From positions 488,001 to 552,000 of the forward strand of contig NW_004457702.1 in NCBI RefSeq assembly GCF_000313135.1: a DNA stretch of 64,000 nucleotides, written 5' to 3'. The notes beneath the pieces were generated by a model. That model had not been told where the DNA came from and did not search any database. It saw only the letters and a program-made list of their open reading frames with translations. The DNA comes from Acanthamoeba castellanii str. Neff. Its lineage: Eukaryota > Discosea > Longamoebia > Acanthamoebidae. Position 1 is the first letter of the stretch. Every line of letters begins with the position of its first letter. Both the position numbers and the translations under genes were made by a program. Of the stretch, positions 34,683 to 46,069 are shown piece by piece.

Positions 34683-37001
34683 ATGGCCTCCACCAAGCAA
34701 GATGATGACGCGTCTATGGGCAAAGGGCCGGGAGAGGGTCTGCCTTCCTCTTCGAGCTCGGCGCCAAGCCTGCCACCCATCCCCACGCCCAGCATGCCTA
34801 CGAGCAGCGTTGAAGGTTTGCACCTCAACGCGCCAGCACATCCTTTTCTTCTAAAATGTGAGCACCATGATTATAATCATCCGGTGTGCTCGCGTGCTAG
34901 ATGAGGGAAAGCAAAAGAACGAAGTGGCTGGCGCCCTTGCTGGCGTCGGCAGGTACCTGGCCCACCGCTCCACCTAAAACTACAACATCTTTAACTTTAA
35001 ATAAATAAAATGAATAAATAAATAACACGAATAAAAATACAAATATATATACAAGTGCAAATATGAAAATAAAGGCAAAGTACTAAACTCGAGAGCGCCA
35101 TGCACGTCGCCCGATCAGGACGTTGTCGCGAGTGCTTACGCGAGCGGTGCTTGGCGTCGGCCGAGGCAGCATTGCTGGCACCCTCTCTGGCATGGCCGAA
35201 GAGACCGCCGGCTATCCGCTCGATCTCGTCAAGGCACGCCCGCTCCGTTTCACCCTCTTTCTTCTTCTTCTTCTTCCCCACCAAGCAGTCAACTCACCCG
35301 ACCACCTGATGATGATGGTGGTGGTGGTGATGATGACAGACCCGAATGCAAGCCCACGGCGACCACCCCACGGGGGCCATGGGCATCCGTACGCCGGCCA
35401 CCCACCGCTCCCCGCGCCTCCGCCACCCGCGCGCGCTCTCACCGCATCGTCCACTGGTGGCCTTGCGCGCGCTGACTGACTGACCTGAGTGTGGCACACC
35501 ATCGCAGTGCGGGAGACCCTGCAGAAGGAGGGCGTGCGAGGGCTGTTCAAGGGCCTCGGCCCTCCGTTCCTCGCCTCGTCCATCACCACCGCCACCATTT
35601 TCGGTACCCCGACTCGTGTGTGTGTGTCGTGTGTGTGTCGTGTGTGTGTATGTGTGTGTCGTGCGTGTGTGTGTGTGTGTGTGTGACGCGACGCACACAC
35701 GATGACAGTTGACATTTACCTCTTCACTGCGCGCCACCTCGCAAAGGGTCCTACGCGCACGCGGTGGACTTCCTGCACGAGCGCTACGGCAGCCGAGGCG
35801 AGGTGCGGCTGGCCCACGTGGCCCTGGCCGGCGCCGTTGCCGGATTCGCGCAGGCCTTCATCCTCTGCCCCGTCGACGTCATCAAGAACCGCATGCAGGC
35901 ACACCTCACCACCGCCATCGACCACTCAAACGAGCGCTCATCTCTGCGTGTCGTGTCGTGTCGTGTCGCTATCGGTCGTGTGTGGTGTGTGGTGTGTGTG
36001 TGGTGTGTGTGGTGTGTGTAGGTGGGAGGGTTCGGGCACGGCGGAGCGGCGGGGCCGGGTAACATGGAGATGGTGCGGGAGGTGATCGCCACCCGCGGCT
36101 GGCGGGGCCTCTACCTCGGCATGGTCCCCACCCTCTGGCGCGACGTGCCCGGGTACCGCCCAGCCTCCCCCCCTTCAATCATGGGAGCATTCCACGCGTT
36201 CTCGGGCGCTCATCTTTTGATTCGTGGGTGGTCGTTGGTCGCCAGGTATGCGGTATTCTTCGCATCGTATGAATTCCTCAAGCGGTCGTTCGCTGCACTC
36301 CCGTTCCTGCGGGCCGCGCCGGGCGCCGCGGAGGGCGCCGACGACGACCCACACGGCGCCGGGGGCCTCTCACCCGTCGCCGTCATCCTGGCCGGTACCG
36401 CAGCTTCCCCCCCCTCCGTGCGTGTTTCTCCGTTCCGTCAGTGGTACCACTAACAGCGCACGCACACGCACACGCGCACACGCACCCGCACACACAAGGT
36501 GGTGTGGCGGGTATGGCGTATCACACGGCAACGGTACGCGCCCCTCTTCTCTCCCTATTTCGTTTTTCGTCGAAAGAAGAAACATAAATAAATTGATTTG
36601 ATAACCCCCCCCCCACAGTACCCGTTCGACGTGGTCAAGACGCGGATACAGATCCAATCCGGGTCCACGCCCACCTACAAGAGCACCCTCGACTGCTTCC
36701 GCATCCTCTACCGACAAGGTAGCGCTACACCACCACACATCACCACCGCCGCCATCTTGAGCCCCCAATGTTGTGCAATGGATGGCGCTCACACGTGTGA
36801 CGCACGCATTGGCGCACAGGCGGAGCTGGCGCGCTGTTCAAGGGCTACGTGCCAACGGTCCTCCGCTCCTTCCCGGCCAACGCTGTCGGCTTCCTGGTAC
36901 GACGCAAGCGCTATCCCCCCCCCCGCTGTGGCCTGGCTAACCCAACGACCATCCTCCTTCCCCCCCAGGTCTATGAACTGACCCTGCGGTTCCTGCCTTG
37001 A
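34683..37001 (+). CDS. Mitochondrial SLC25 family carrier
   Basis: Starts MASTKQDDDASMGKG with a Ser/Pro-rich N-terminal extension. Three repeats follow, with the signatures PLDLVK/TRMQ, PVDVIKNRMQ and PFDVVKTRIQIQ. Loop motifs such as LQKEGVRGLFKGLGPPFLAS, RGWRGLYLGMVPTLWRDVPG and GALFKGYVPTVLRSFPANAV are typical. The C-terminus is VYELTLRFLP. The overall pattern resembles the carnitine/acylcarnitine and basic amino-acid branch, but the substrate cannot be set from motifs seen here. The first signature is split by an intron with GC-AG borders (35234-35339). The donor after KNRMQ (near 35898) is ambiguous: GC there, or GT about 50 bases later. Confidence 0.88.
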
Positions 37002-37159
37002 AGCACCCCCCCCCCGCTACACGCGTGATCACACCACACCACTGTCAAAGCCCGTCTTTGAATCCAACACAACGATTCTGAGGATTGGCGTCATGATACG
37101 ATATATTGTTTGTTGGTTGCCCCGGGGCCGAGTGGTGGTGCCTGGTGGTGGGTGGGTGG

Positions 37160-39891
37160 TCACTTGTGGCGGCCGAGGCTGCTGGTGAGCCAGTCCACGA
37201 GCTTGCCCAGCTGGTGGAGGGCGTCGGCTTGCTCCGCACGGCCCGCCGGGCGGTAGTAGGCCGACGCGGATGATGGCGGCGACGCACCGCGGTCGGCCCA
37301 GAAGAGGAGGTACACGTTGAGCAGCAGCGACAGGAACAGGACCACCACCATGCTGTACGTGATCACGCTCCTGTACACACAACACACATGAATGCCACAC
37401 GCGCGTGCGATCAGTGTGTGTCATGTCGTGTCGTGCGTGTCGTGTGGAGTCGTGTGTCGTGTCACGAACCGGTCGTTGGGAAGATATCGGCTGAGTCGCC
37501 GTTGCATGCGCCACCCGGGCAGGCCGACAGGACCAACGAGGCCGCCGTTCTGCAGGAGCGGGCCGCCCTTCTCCGACGCCTTGCCCGGCCCGTACGGCTG
37601 CGCGGCCGCACCCGCCGCCACCGCGGGCCCGTCGCCCTTTGCGCTGAGCGCCATCGCGTACGACGGCGTCGTCGTCGTCGGCCCGTCGCCGGCAGGCGCC
37701 GATGCATTTCCGCGGAAGAGGCTGACGCTGCGCGCGAGGAATGTAGGAATGTAGATGGCGTTCCGCTTCGTGTTGAGCGGCCCCGAGTCCTCCTTCTTCC
37801 TCTTCCCGGCCGGCGGCGCTGCGGCCGCGGCGGTCGGCACCTGCTTGGCCGAGGCCGCCGGCGTGACGACGGTCTTGACCGCCACCGTGTCCGAGAACTC
37901 ATAGTTGCCGCCATCGTCGTCGTCGCCGTCGTCATCGGCGGTGGCCTTGACGCCGCGATTGCGGAGGTAGAGGGGCGTGGCCATGGTGCGCACGTCGGAG
38001 GTGTCGTTGATCACCGCCGTGCCCAGGTCGCCGGTGGGTCCGGGCGAGGGCGGACATGTCGCGCTCACCCTCTTTGGCCGAGCTGCGCGCGTGTCGTGTG
38101 TCGTGTCGTGTCGTTGGTCGTGTCGTGCGTCGTGTGTCGTGCGTGCGGTGAGCCAGTGGGGTCGGTGGGGGATGGGGGGTTGATGGGGAGTGGGTACCAG
38201 GGGCGGGCGGGGCCGGCCCGGTCGGTCCGTCGCTGACGGTCTGTTGCCCGCCGCGCTGCAGGAAATCCGGCAGGAACCGCTGCTTCCAGAGGGAAAGAAA
38301 ATGCTGAGTGAGCGTGTGCCATCGTGTCGTCGTGTATGCCGTGTGTGTCGTGCGGTTGAGTGCAGGAGAGCAGAGAGAGCGAGAGAGAGGTCATGGAGGT
38401 GCCTACGCACCTCTCGCTCGCGGCGCTTGCGGTGGAGGTGGTCGTGGTAAATTTTGAGGTTGACCCTCCCCGTGTGCTGCCCCGCCTCCCCGCCCTCCCT
38501 GAACAGCGCGTGCAGCTCTGCAAAATTCACCTCCTACGCCGCCGCCGACGCCGCCGCCACGACTGTCGGCCGTGTGCGTGTGCGTGTGCGTGGTGATGGG
38601 CGATGGGTACCCAGACGCCCTTGGGGGAGGCGGCGAGGAGGTCCTTGAGCGGGTCGACATTCCGCGCATTCTTGGTGATGAAGGGGTGCTGCAGCAGCTC
38701 CACGGCCGAAGGTCTGCAGCCGGGCCAGCAAACAATCAGGAATTTGAACAATGAAGATAACCGAGAGAGAGAGAGAGAGAGAGAAAGAATGTGAGGAAGT
38801 CGTACCGCTTGGAGGGGTCCTTGATGAGGGTGGAGGCGATGAAGGAGTTGAATTCCTTGGACCACTTGCGCGGGTCGGCCAACGTGGGCGGCGGCCGCAC
38901 CGGAATTCCCATCATCGCCTTTCGTGACACGACACACACGACACACACGACAAGTGCGCCCATCAGTCACTCCCGACTGATTGGAATGCGAACGAAGGGG
39001 AAGGGGGGGGGTACCCGCATGGGCTTGAGGTCGGCGTGGGGCGGCCACCCGTCGGCGCATTCGATGGCCGTGATGCCCAAACTCCATATGTCCTGCATAT
39101 ATATAGATGTGTAGAAGCATATTATGTCTGTAAATATATGAATCCAGACATCTAGCCCAAAGAGCGTCCAATGGGGGAGGGGCACAATAATGGCACGTAC
39201 GGATTTATTTACATGCTCGGGCGTGATTCGTCGCTGCACCACCTCAGGCGCTGCACAGCAACACACAAATTAAAAAAGATAAATATTGGTAAATAGTAGT
39301 AAGGGACCAATAAGCGTTCGGCACGTGGGCAACTCCATAGCGCCGACGGGGCGGCCACGCATACCCATCCAAAGCGGAGTGCCCGTGAGGGTGTCCCCGC
39401 CACCGACCGTGCCGGTCAACTGCTGCGACACTCCAAAATCTGTCGTGCGACACGACACCACACGACACACACACGACACGACACACGACACGACACGACG
39501 ATGTCATTTGTCAGGTCAGGCAGCTGTCACCGGAGGGGGAGAGAGCGCGTACCAGCGATCTTGACCTGGCCCTTCTCAGTGAGGAGGATGTTGGCGGCTT
39601 TGACGTCGCGGTGGGTGATCCCGAGGGAGTGGAGGTAGGCCAGGCCCAGGAGCGTGCCTTGCATGACCTCCGCCACCTCCCTCTCCGTCAGAGGGCGCTC
39701 GAGTCGGCAAATAATGTCCCGCACCTGCAGCGACCCCCCATTCACACGCCCCCGCCCCCCGTCAGACCACCCCACGCCGCACACGCCGCACACGCGAGCG
39801 AAACGTACCGATCCCTTGCCGCAGTAATCCATCATGATCTGTGCGTGCGTGTGTCGTGTGTCGTGTCAAATGGAGTGGGTGGTGGATGGGC

Positions 39892-39963
<72 letters not shown>

Positions 39964-40905
39964 CCAGAGGTCGTGGGTGTCGTCGGGCGCCTTCTGGAGG
40001 GCCGTCCCGAAGTAGCTGACGATGTGGGGCGATTTGCATTTGCGGAGGATGTCGATCTCCTTGCGGATGTCCTTGTTCACCTCCGAGTTGGGGTCGCCGA
40101 TGGCCAGCACCTTGATTGCCTGTGCACACGCGACACACACGCGACACGCGCACATACGTAACGCGCAACGTGCACTGAGCGAAAAGCGTGCATAGCGCAC
40201 GCCGACGCTGCTCCACGACGTACCAGGAGGAACCCGCTGGCCTTGTGTACGGCCTTGTGCACCGCGCCAAACGCTCTACGCACACGCGCCACCGCACACG
40301 CACACGCACACGCACACGCACACGCACACGCACACGCACACAAAGAGTCAGATTCACAATTGCAATCAATAAAAGCCAACAACAGTGGGGTGTAGCTACC
40401 CTTCGCCCAGCTTTTCGACGAACTCGAATATATCTCCCGGGTCTTGTCCGGACCACTGCGTTGCTCGATGCACCACCAGCCACCGCCGCCGCCGCCGTCA
40501 TCGTCAGACCATCGGCCGGCACACCAGCGAGCGCTGGGCGGGGAAAGGGGGTGGTGGAAGAGGGAGCGTATACCGAGAACTCAAAGTCCACGTGCACCTG
40601 CGAGCACCAGGCAAGGGGGGGGACAGGAGTCATGCGGAAGAACGAAAGGAGACACATTGCGGTGGGGGGGAGAAGAGCGAAAGCGACATGGGGCGGGGCG
40701 GTGCACTACCTTGTGTTGTACATTGAAGGGGCCACCTACCACGACTGGCCCCGAGGCTTTCATGTCATCTAGAATCAAAAAGATGGATTTGTTGTTTAAA
40801 AATAATATAAGATTTTGTTTTTAAAACACGCAGCATTGTTCTATCTGCGGCGTGGTTGTTCTAGAGGGAGTACACCATACCTTCGGACTTTTTCCTTAGC
40901 TTCAT
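37160..40905 (-). CDS. CRIB-domain Ste20-family kinase with C-terminal membrane anchor
   Basis: Ser/Thr kinase of the PAK/GCK superfamily. Exon 1 (40881-40905) gives MKLRKKSE. Exons 2-3 encode a CRIB-like Cdc42/Rac-binding motif, GGPFNVQHKVHVDFEF. The catalytic domain starts DIFEFVEKLGEG, SFGAVHKAVHK and has AIKVL (ATP-binding Lys), HRDVKAANILL (catalytic loop), DFGVSQQLTG, GTPLWMAPEVV and DIWSLGITAIECADGWPP. It ends near LLQHPFITKNARN. After a linker (NFAELHALFREGG, QRFLPDFLQRGG) and a disordered Ala/Pro-rich region comes a single hydrophobic segment (YSMVVVLFLSLLLNVYLLFW), with about 50 residues after it, ending SLGRHK. The activation-loop sequence is GCK/MST-like, while CRIB is PAK-like. 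All joins checked are in phase. Membrane anchoring is inferred. Confidence 0.85.
39897..39960. repeat. Intronic (GT)n tract
   Basis: About 31 GT units in an intron of the kinase gene, which is (AC)n on the coding strand. Confidence 0.95.
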
Positions 40906-41128
40906 AAATATACGGCTGTGCGGCAAAGGAGGCCAGGGGTGCAGATGGGGACAACTGGCGTCCAGGCAGCACCGCTCCTGTGCTCCCTCTCCGCCTGCGT
41001 GGACAACAATTCAAAAATGCCGGAATGTCCGGCACGCAGAACGGGAAAGAAAGAAATAAAAAAGAAATAGTTTTCGCAGATGCCGTATTTTTTAGATCGA
41101 ATTTTACATCAGTTTTTAGCAAGACCAG
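40906..41128. promoter_or_regulatory. Divergent intergenic region, kinase / methylisocitrate lyase
   Basis: 223 bases between opposed start codons; shared promoter space. No defined motif recognised. Confidence 0.45.
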
Positions 41129-42899
41129 ATGTGGTTGCGCGGTGTCAATGGATTGGGTGTGGAGGCCACCGCGGGCTGGAGGCTCAGGGAGGCGGTGCGC
41201 GTGGGCGTAGCGAGCAAGGGCGGAGCGTGGGGCGGGGTGGTGCCCGTGGTGGGTGCACCCAACGCCTATGCTGCCCTGCTCGCCGAGCGTGCCGGTTTGC
41301 CGCTGCTCTATCTCTCCGGCTCCACCCTCTCCGCCTCTTCCTTTGGGTGCCCTCCCACTACTCCCTTCATCTTCGCTCAACTTTCTTTTTATTTTATTTA
41401 TTGTTTTATTTATTGATCTGGCGTACCTGCACATGCATGCAGACTACCAGACCTGGGCTTGACAACGCTGGACGAAGTTGTGGAGGACGCGCGCCGCATC
41501 ACCAGGTGCGGCCTGCTCTACTCGCCTTGCTTGATTGGTTTTATTACCTAAGAATAATTAATAATTAATAATTTTTTCTTGACGATAACTTGGTTGGCAC
41601 TGCAGGGTGAGCAAGCTGCCGCTTCTGGTGGACGCCGACACGGGCTTCGGGGGCGTGCTCAACGTGGCCCGCACGATCCAGGAGCTCGAGCGAGTCGGTG
41701 CCGCTGGCGTGCACATCGAGGATCAGGTTCGGCAAGAGCACACCTGAACACACCACACACACACAATCGATCGGACTCACTGAACCGCACGCTGCGAGCA
41801 GGAGACCCAGCACAAGCGCTGCGGACACCGGCCGAACAAGAGAGTGGTGACCACGGGCGAGATGGTGGACCGGCTGCAGGCCGCGGTGGCGGCGCGCAGA
41901 GACCGCAGCTTTGTGATTATGGCCCGTACGGACTCTGTCGCCAGCGAGGGCCTCGACGCGGCGCTCAAGCGCGCCCAGGCCTACATCGACGCGGGCGCCG
42001 ATATGCTCTTCCCCGAGGCCCTCACCCACATCGATCACTACAAAGCGTACGAGGGCCGATTAAGTCTCAATAATCATCATTTCACTGCGCCACTCATTAA
42101 CACACACACCTACAAAACAGATTCACTTCTGCGTTCCCGGACACGCCGGTGTTGGCCAACCTGACCGAATTCGGGCGCACGCCGCTGTTCACGCTGGAGG
42201 AGCTGAGCCAGGCCAAGGTGGCGCTGGCGCTCTTCCCCGTCTCGGCCTTCCGGGCCGCGGCGCGCGCGACCCAACACGTCTACGAGACCGTCGCCAAGGA
42301 CGGCTCCCAGAGCGCCGCCATCCCGCTCATGCAAACGCGCGAGGAGCTCTACGATGTATCACTTTCTCTCTCCCCGGCTGATGCCCAAACGACTGACGCG
42401 TGTGGGTGCGGTGCGTGTCGTGTCGGGTCGTGCGGCGTGCGTGTGCGTTGTGGTGCGCGCACAGGTGCTGGGATATGATGAGTACGAGAAGGCATTGGAC
42501 GCGCTCTATCCGCCGCCAGCCACTCCGGCTGCTCAGGCGCCCGCGGCGGCAGCCCCTGCGGCTGTGGCCTCACTTGCCTCGTCCGGCGGCATTGGTACTG
42601 AGGGTCAGAGCGTCGAAGAGGCAAAAGCGAAGGAAGAGAAGAACGAAGAAAAGGAAGAAGAAGAAGAAGAAGGGGAGGTGCTGCTGGTGGAAGAGAACGG
42701 AGAAAAGAAGGAAGAAAAGGTTGTCAGCGAGACAGCAGCCCCAAACAACGAAGACGAAAAGAAAGAGAAAAAGAAAGAAGACGAAGAAAGCGAAGACGAA
42801 GACGAGGATGACGACACGGGTGTGGTCATCACTGCCGACTCCGCGGCAGCCATTGAAGAAGAGCTGGCCTCTGGAAAGGAGATCAAGCTCAAGGACTAG
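41129..42899 (+). CDS. prpB: 2-Methylisocitrate lyase (PrpB type) with acidic C-terminal extension
   Basis: Cleaves 2-methylisocitrate to pyruvate and succinate in the methylcitrate route of propionate breakdown. The barrel carries [33 protein letters not shown] (metal-binding Asp residues), GVHIEDQ, the catalytic KRCGHRPNK loop and [19 protein letters not shown]. Later parts are [25 protein letters not shown] and MQTREELYD...[12 protein letters not shown]. The alignment to bacterial PrpB is close throughout; PEP mutase relatives lack several of these. After the normal end (about 42510) there are roughly 125 extra residues: an Ala-rich linker, then Glu/Lys/Asp-rich sequence ending GKEIKLKD. 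Start 41129 ([20 protein letters not shown]) may be a mitochondrial presequence. The N-terminus is the least certain part. Confidence 0.9.
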
Positions 42900-43526
42900 G
42901 GTCCCAGAGTTCTTGTTCCACCTGTGACCAGAAACTTGCAATCTGCAACCCAATACAACCGCCCACACCCAGCAAAGGAAATCGATTGCCTTATCTAGTC
43001 TGTTGCCTGCTTTGGGTCCTTTCCTCATTTGGTTTGTTGACGAGGAAAAGCACTCTGGCCTGTTCAGGCTGAACAACGTTGTTACTGGGAGTCAGAGCTA
43101 TCCTTTTTAGGCTAAACAATGCCAAACTGGAGAAATCCGATTCAGTGCAGGTGGGCGCCAAAAAGAGTGTGGCGGAGGCAATGATCCCCATCCATTGCTG
43201 GCCATGGTACCGATTCTTATCGGAAAGGTCGAGATTACCTTTCTTGCGGGACTACTCGACCCTTTTATGGTTAACTACCCCGAGCTTTGCGTCTTGCTCT
43301 GTGGTGTACCAGTCCTGCAAAGAACTGAACCCTCGGCTTCTTCGCTTCGTTTTCGCCCCAGACAGAGCGCAACAACCAGGCCCTGCATCTGCATCCTCAG
43401 CATCAAACGATATGTCGTCCCACTCTCAGCCTCTCTTCCACAACCACCACCACTACGCGCTCCACTTCAACTGCCACTTCCCCCACGTGCGAGCCCTGGG
43501 CCTCCGCGCAACATCCCACCAAGAAC
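42900..43526. other. Spacer after the lyase gene
   Basis: No supported gene. Open frames here on both strands lack protein character and are probably 3' and 5' untranslated sequence. Confidence 0.5.
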
Positions 43527-43976
43527 ATGAACGTAGACGTCATCAACATCATCGACAACGACAACGACAATGATAACGATCACATCAACAAGACCCAAGC
43601 GAAGTCGCTCGACTGCGCAAAGAAGAGACGGCGAGTCGGCGGTGGCGGTGTGGAAGAAGAGCAGGCCAAGCTGCCGAGGAGGTGGAAGCGATCGCAGGTG
43701 CCTGGTACCGTGACCGCCGTGACCCCCGCCAAGGCCTACATGCCCCACGCCACGACAGCGCTACACGCCTGCAGCGCCAGCACGAGCCGAGCCGGGGCCA
43801 AAAAGAGGAAGGCCACCAGGCGACAGCTCCCCAAAAGGCGGGCCAGGCGATCCGCCTCGCCGACGGACGTGGGCCTCTCGTCGTGGTCCACCGCCACTCT
43901 GGTCTTCCACCACCTCCAGGTCAACCCGCAGGGCTGCTTCGTCGATGTCTTCGAGCGAACGTCGTTCCCCCGATGA
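43527..43976 (+). CDS. Small basic hypothetical protein
   Basis: Single-exon frame of 149 residues starting MNVDVINIIDNDNDNDNDHI and ending QGCFVDVFERTSFPR. It has Lys/Arg clusters (KKRRRVGG, KKRKATRRQLPKRRARR) resembling nuclear localisation signals and a more ordered C-terminus (TATLVFHHLQVNPQGCFVDV). I recognise no family. Codon use is compatible with coding, but the length is modest, so it remains tentative. Confidence 0.45.
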   Translation: MNVDVINIIDNDNDNDNDHINKTQAKSLDCAKKRRRVGGGGVEEEQAKLPRRWKRSQVPGTVTAVTPAKAYMPHATTALHACSASTSRAGAKKRKATRRQLPKRRARRSASPTDVGLSSWSTATLVFHHLQVNPQGCFVDVFERTSFPR

Positions 43977-44106
43977 CCCCACCCAACCCCCACGAAAAAG
44001 GAAAAACGTCTAAAAGTCCGTAACTTGAATCTAAACCTTTTTTTAACCACTTTAGCAAACTGCAAGTTTTTTTTCTAAAGTTGGAAAATTCGAAGCAAAA
44101 AGAGAG

Positions 44107-45815
44107 ATGGAGCAGGGAGCACGACGGAGGAAGGGTGCCGGGGCTGCTGGTGCCACCGCGCAACCATCGGCCGAGCTCATCCACCACGGGCACGCCCATG
44201 GGCACACTGCCCCGCCCAGACCGGTGCGCTATCCATCCACCAAAAATCTTGCAAGATTATTATTTGATTTTTGTACAATCCAGCAACTCTTCAATGGACC
44301 GAGGTGCAAAGTGATGATTTTGTGCATTTGTTATTCATTTGTTATTTGTTATTTTTTTAACTATTTTTTTGAAATCAATTTAGCCGGCGAAGGAGGAGGG
44401 TCGAGTAGCGTTCTGGGGTCGTGTGCTGTTGGGCGTTGTGGTGCGGATCACCGTGTCGGTCTCGATCGTGCTGGCCGGCATGGCCCTCTACCACGCCTTC
44501 GCCACCTGGCAGGAGGACAACTACTTCGCACCTCCTGGTACTCTCTCACAAACCACCCGCCCGCCCGCCCACGGTTGTAAACACTAAACGCATCTTCTTC
44601 TTCATCTTCTTCATCTTCATCTTCTTTCTCTTTTCATTCTTGGCGTTATGTACACCAGGCAGCATGATCGACGTCGATGGCCACTTCATCCATCTCCACT
44701 GCTTTGGTGGCCGCTCCCCTCATGGCGATGATGACGAGGGTGATGATGATGGTGATGATGGTGGTGGTTCGTTGCGACTCATTGCTCTCCGTTCCACTTC
44801 GCCCTTCGTGTCGTGTGGCACGGGCTAACAATGGTGGGGGGGCCTCGCCACAGCAGAAGGCGGCGACGCGACGCGAGAGCCGACGGTGGTGTTCGACCAC
44901 GCGACGATGCACCTCTCGCAGCAGTTCCACAAGGTAGTCGGCGCACTGGCCGCCACCAACCGCACCATCCGCGTCTGCCTGGTAGACCGCGCCGGCTACG
45001 GTTTCAGCGAAGAAGCGCCCGAACCCGATGTGTCGTCGCCGTCGTCGTCGGCTGAGCCGCGCATCCGCACGGCCGAGGCCAGCGCCGAGGAGCTCTTCAA
45101 GGCCCTCCACCGCGCCGGCGAAGAGCCGCCCTTCGTTCTCGTCGGCCACTCGAGCGGCGGCGTCAACCAACTCGTCTACGCCGCCCGCCACGGCCCCGCC
45201 GCCGCCGCCGCTGACAACACCAAAGAAACCGAGGTCGCGGGCCTGGTGCTGGTCGACCCGATGCCGCCCGGGTTCCGGCTGCCCTCGCGGCTGCAGGAGA
45301 TGAAGCGCACCGTGGCTACGGGCCTGCGCCTGGTGCCGTGGCTCGCGCGGCTGGGCCTGCTCCGCAACTTTTACTACCTGTCGTCGCTCACGGGCCAGGC
45401 CGACGCGGTCTACGCGGCCGACGACCTCCACTACCGCCGCTGGGCCGAGTGCAAGCCGGCCTACTGGCGCGCGGTGCTGCGCGAGTTCGAGGCCGAAGAC
45501 GAGAATCGCGCGATCGAGCGGCACGAGGCTGACATTGTGGCGCAGCGGTGGAGCCTGCCGCTGGTGGTGGTGGCGGCCGGACGCCTGGCGCCGTCGTTCG
45601 ACGACGCAGCGCTACGCGAGGCGTGGATGGCGGGCATGCAGCGCCTGGCCAACTACTCGACCGGCGGGCGGCTCGTCATTGCCGACGAGAGCGGACACGA
45701 GGTGCCCTCCGAGCAGCCGGACCTCGTAGCGCAGGCTATCGTCTCCGTCCTCGACCAGTGGCGAACAACAACGACGACGACAACACAACCAGCGCCCAAC
45801 ACGCCAGCAAGCTAG
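44107..45815 (+). CDS. Membrane-anchored alpha/beta hydrolase
   Basis: Exon 1 encodes MEQGARRRKGAGAAGATAQP to PPRP and joins in phase to PAKEEGRVAFWGRVLLG. A hydrophobic segment (VVVRITVSVSIVLAGMALYH) is a likely single N-terminal transmembrane anchor. The hydrolase fold follows: MIDVDGHFIHLHCFEGG, VCLVDRAGYGFSEE, then the nucleophile elbow VLVGHSSGGVNQLVYAARHG (Ser in GHSSG). The late catalytic His is in VIADESGHEVPSEQPDLVAQ. This is the arrangement of proline-iminopeptidase/haloalkane-type serine hydrolases. The substrate is unknown. The tail is Thr/Pro-rich. The membrane topology is inferred. Confidence 0.85.
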
Positions 45816-46069
45816 GCGGGGATGTAGGCTACACGAATATAGGACTTGGGGGCTATGATGCGATCATCGACAACCAAGAAGGCGGGGCAGGAAGGGAAGA
45901 GCACAGAAAGAAGAAGAAGAAGAAGGGGAGAATAATAGAGAGGGGGGGAGGAGAGAGAGAGAAGAGATGAAGTAATTCTACAGCTGATGGGCGGGAGAGC
46001 AAGGGCAGACTCGGTCGATTGTTCCCGAGAGGACAAGACTTGTGATCACGTCGTGGTCGTTTGTCGGTC

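Noticed and set aside
35897..36020. A further GC-AG intron after KNRMQ in the SLC25 gene
   Set aside because: A GT donor about 50 bases downstream is also in phase 0, so the GC reading is not required.
39834..40161. Cys-Val repeat proteins over the (GT)n tract
   Set aside because: Simple-repeat artefact in a kinase intron; flanking exons on the minus strand are clear.
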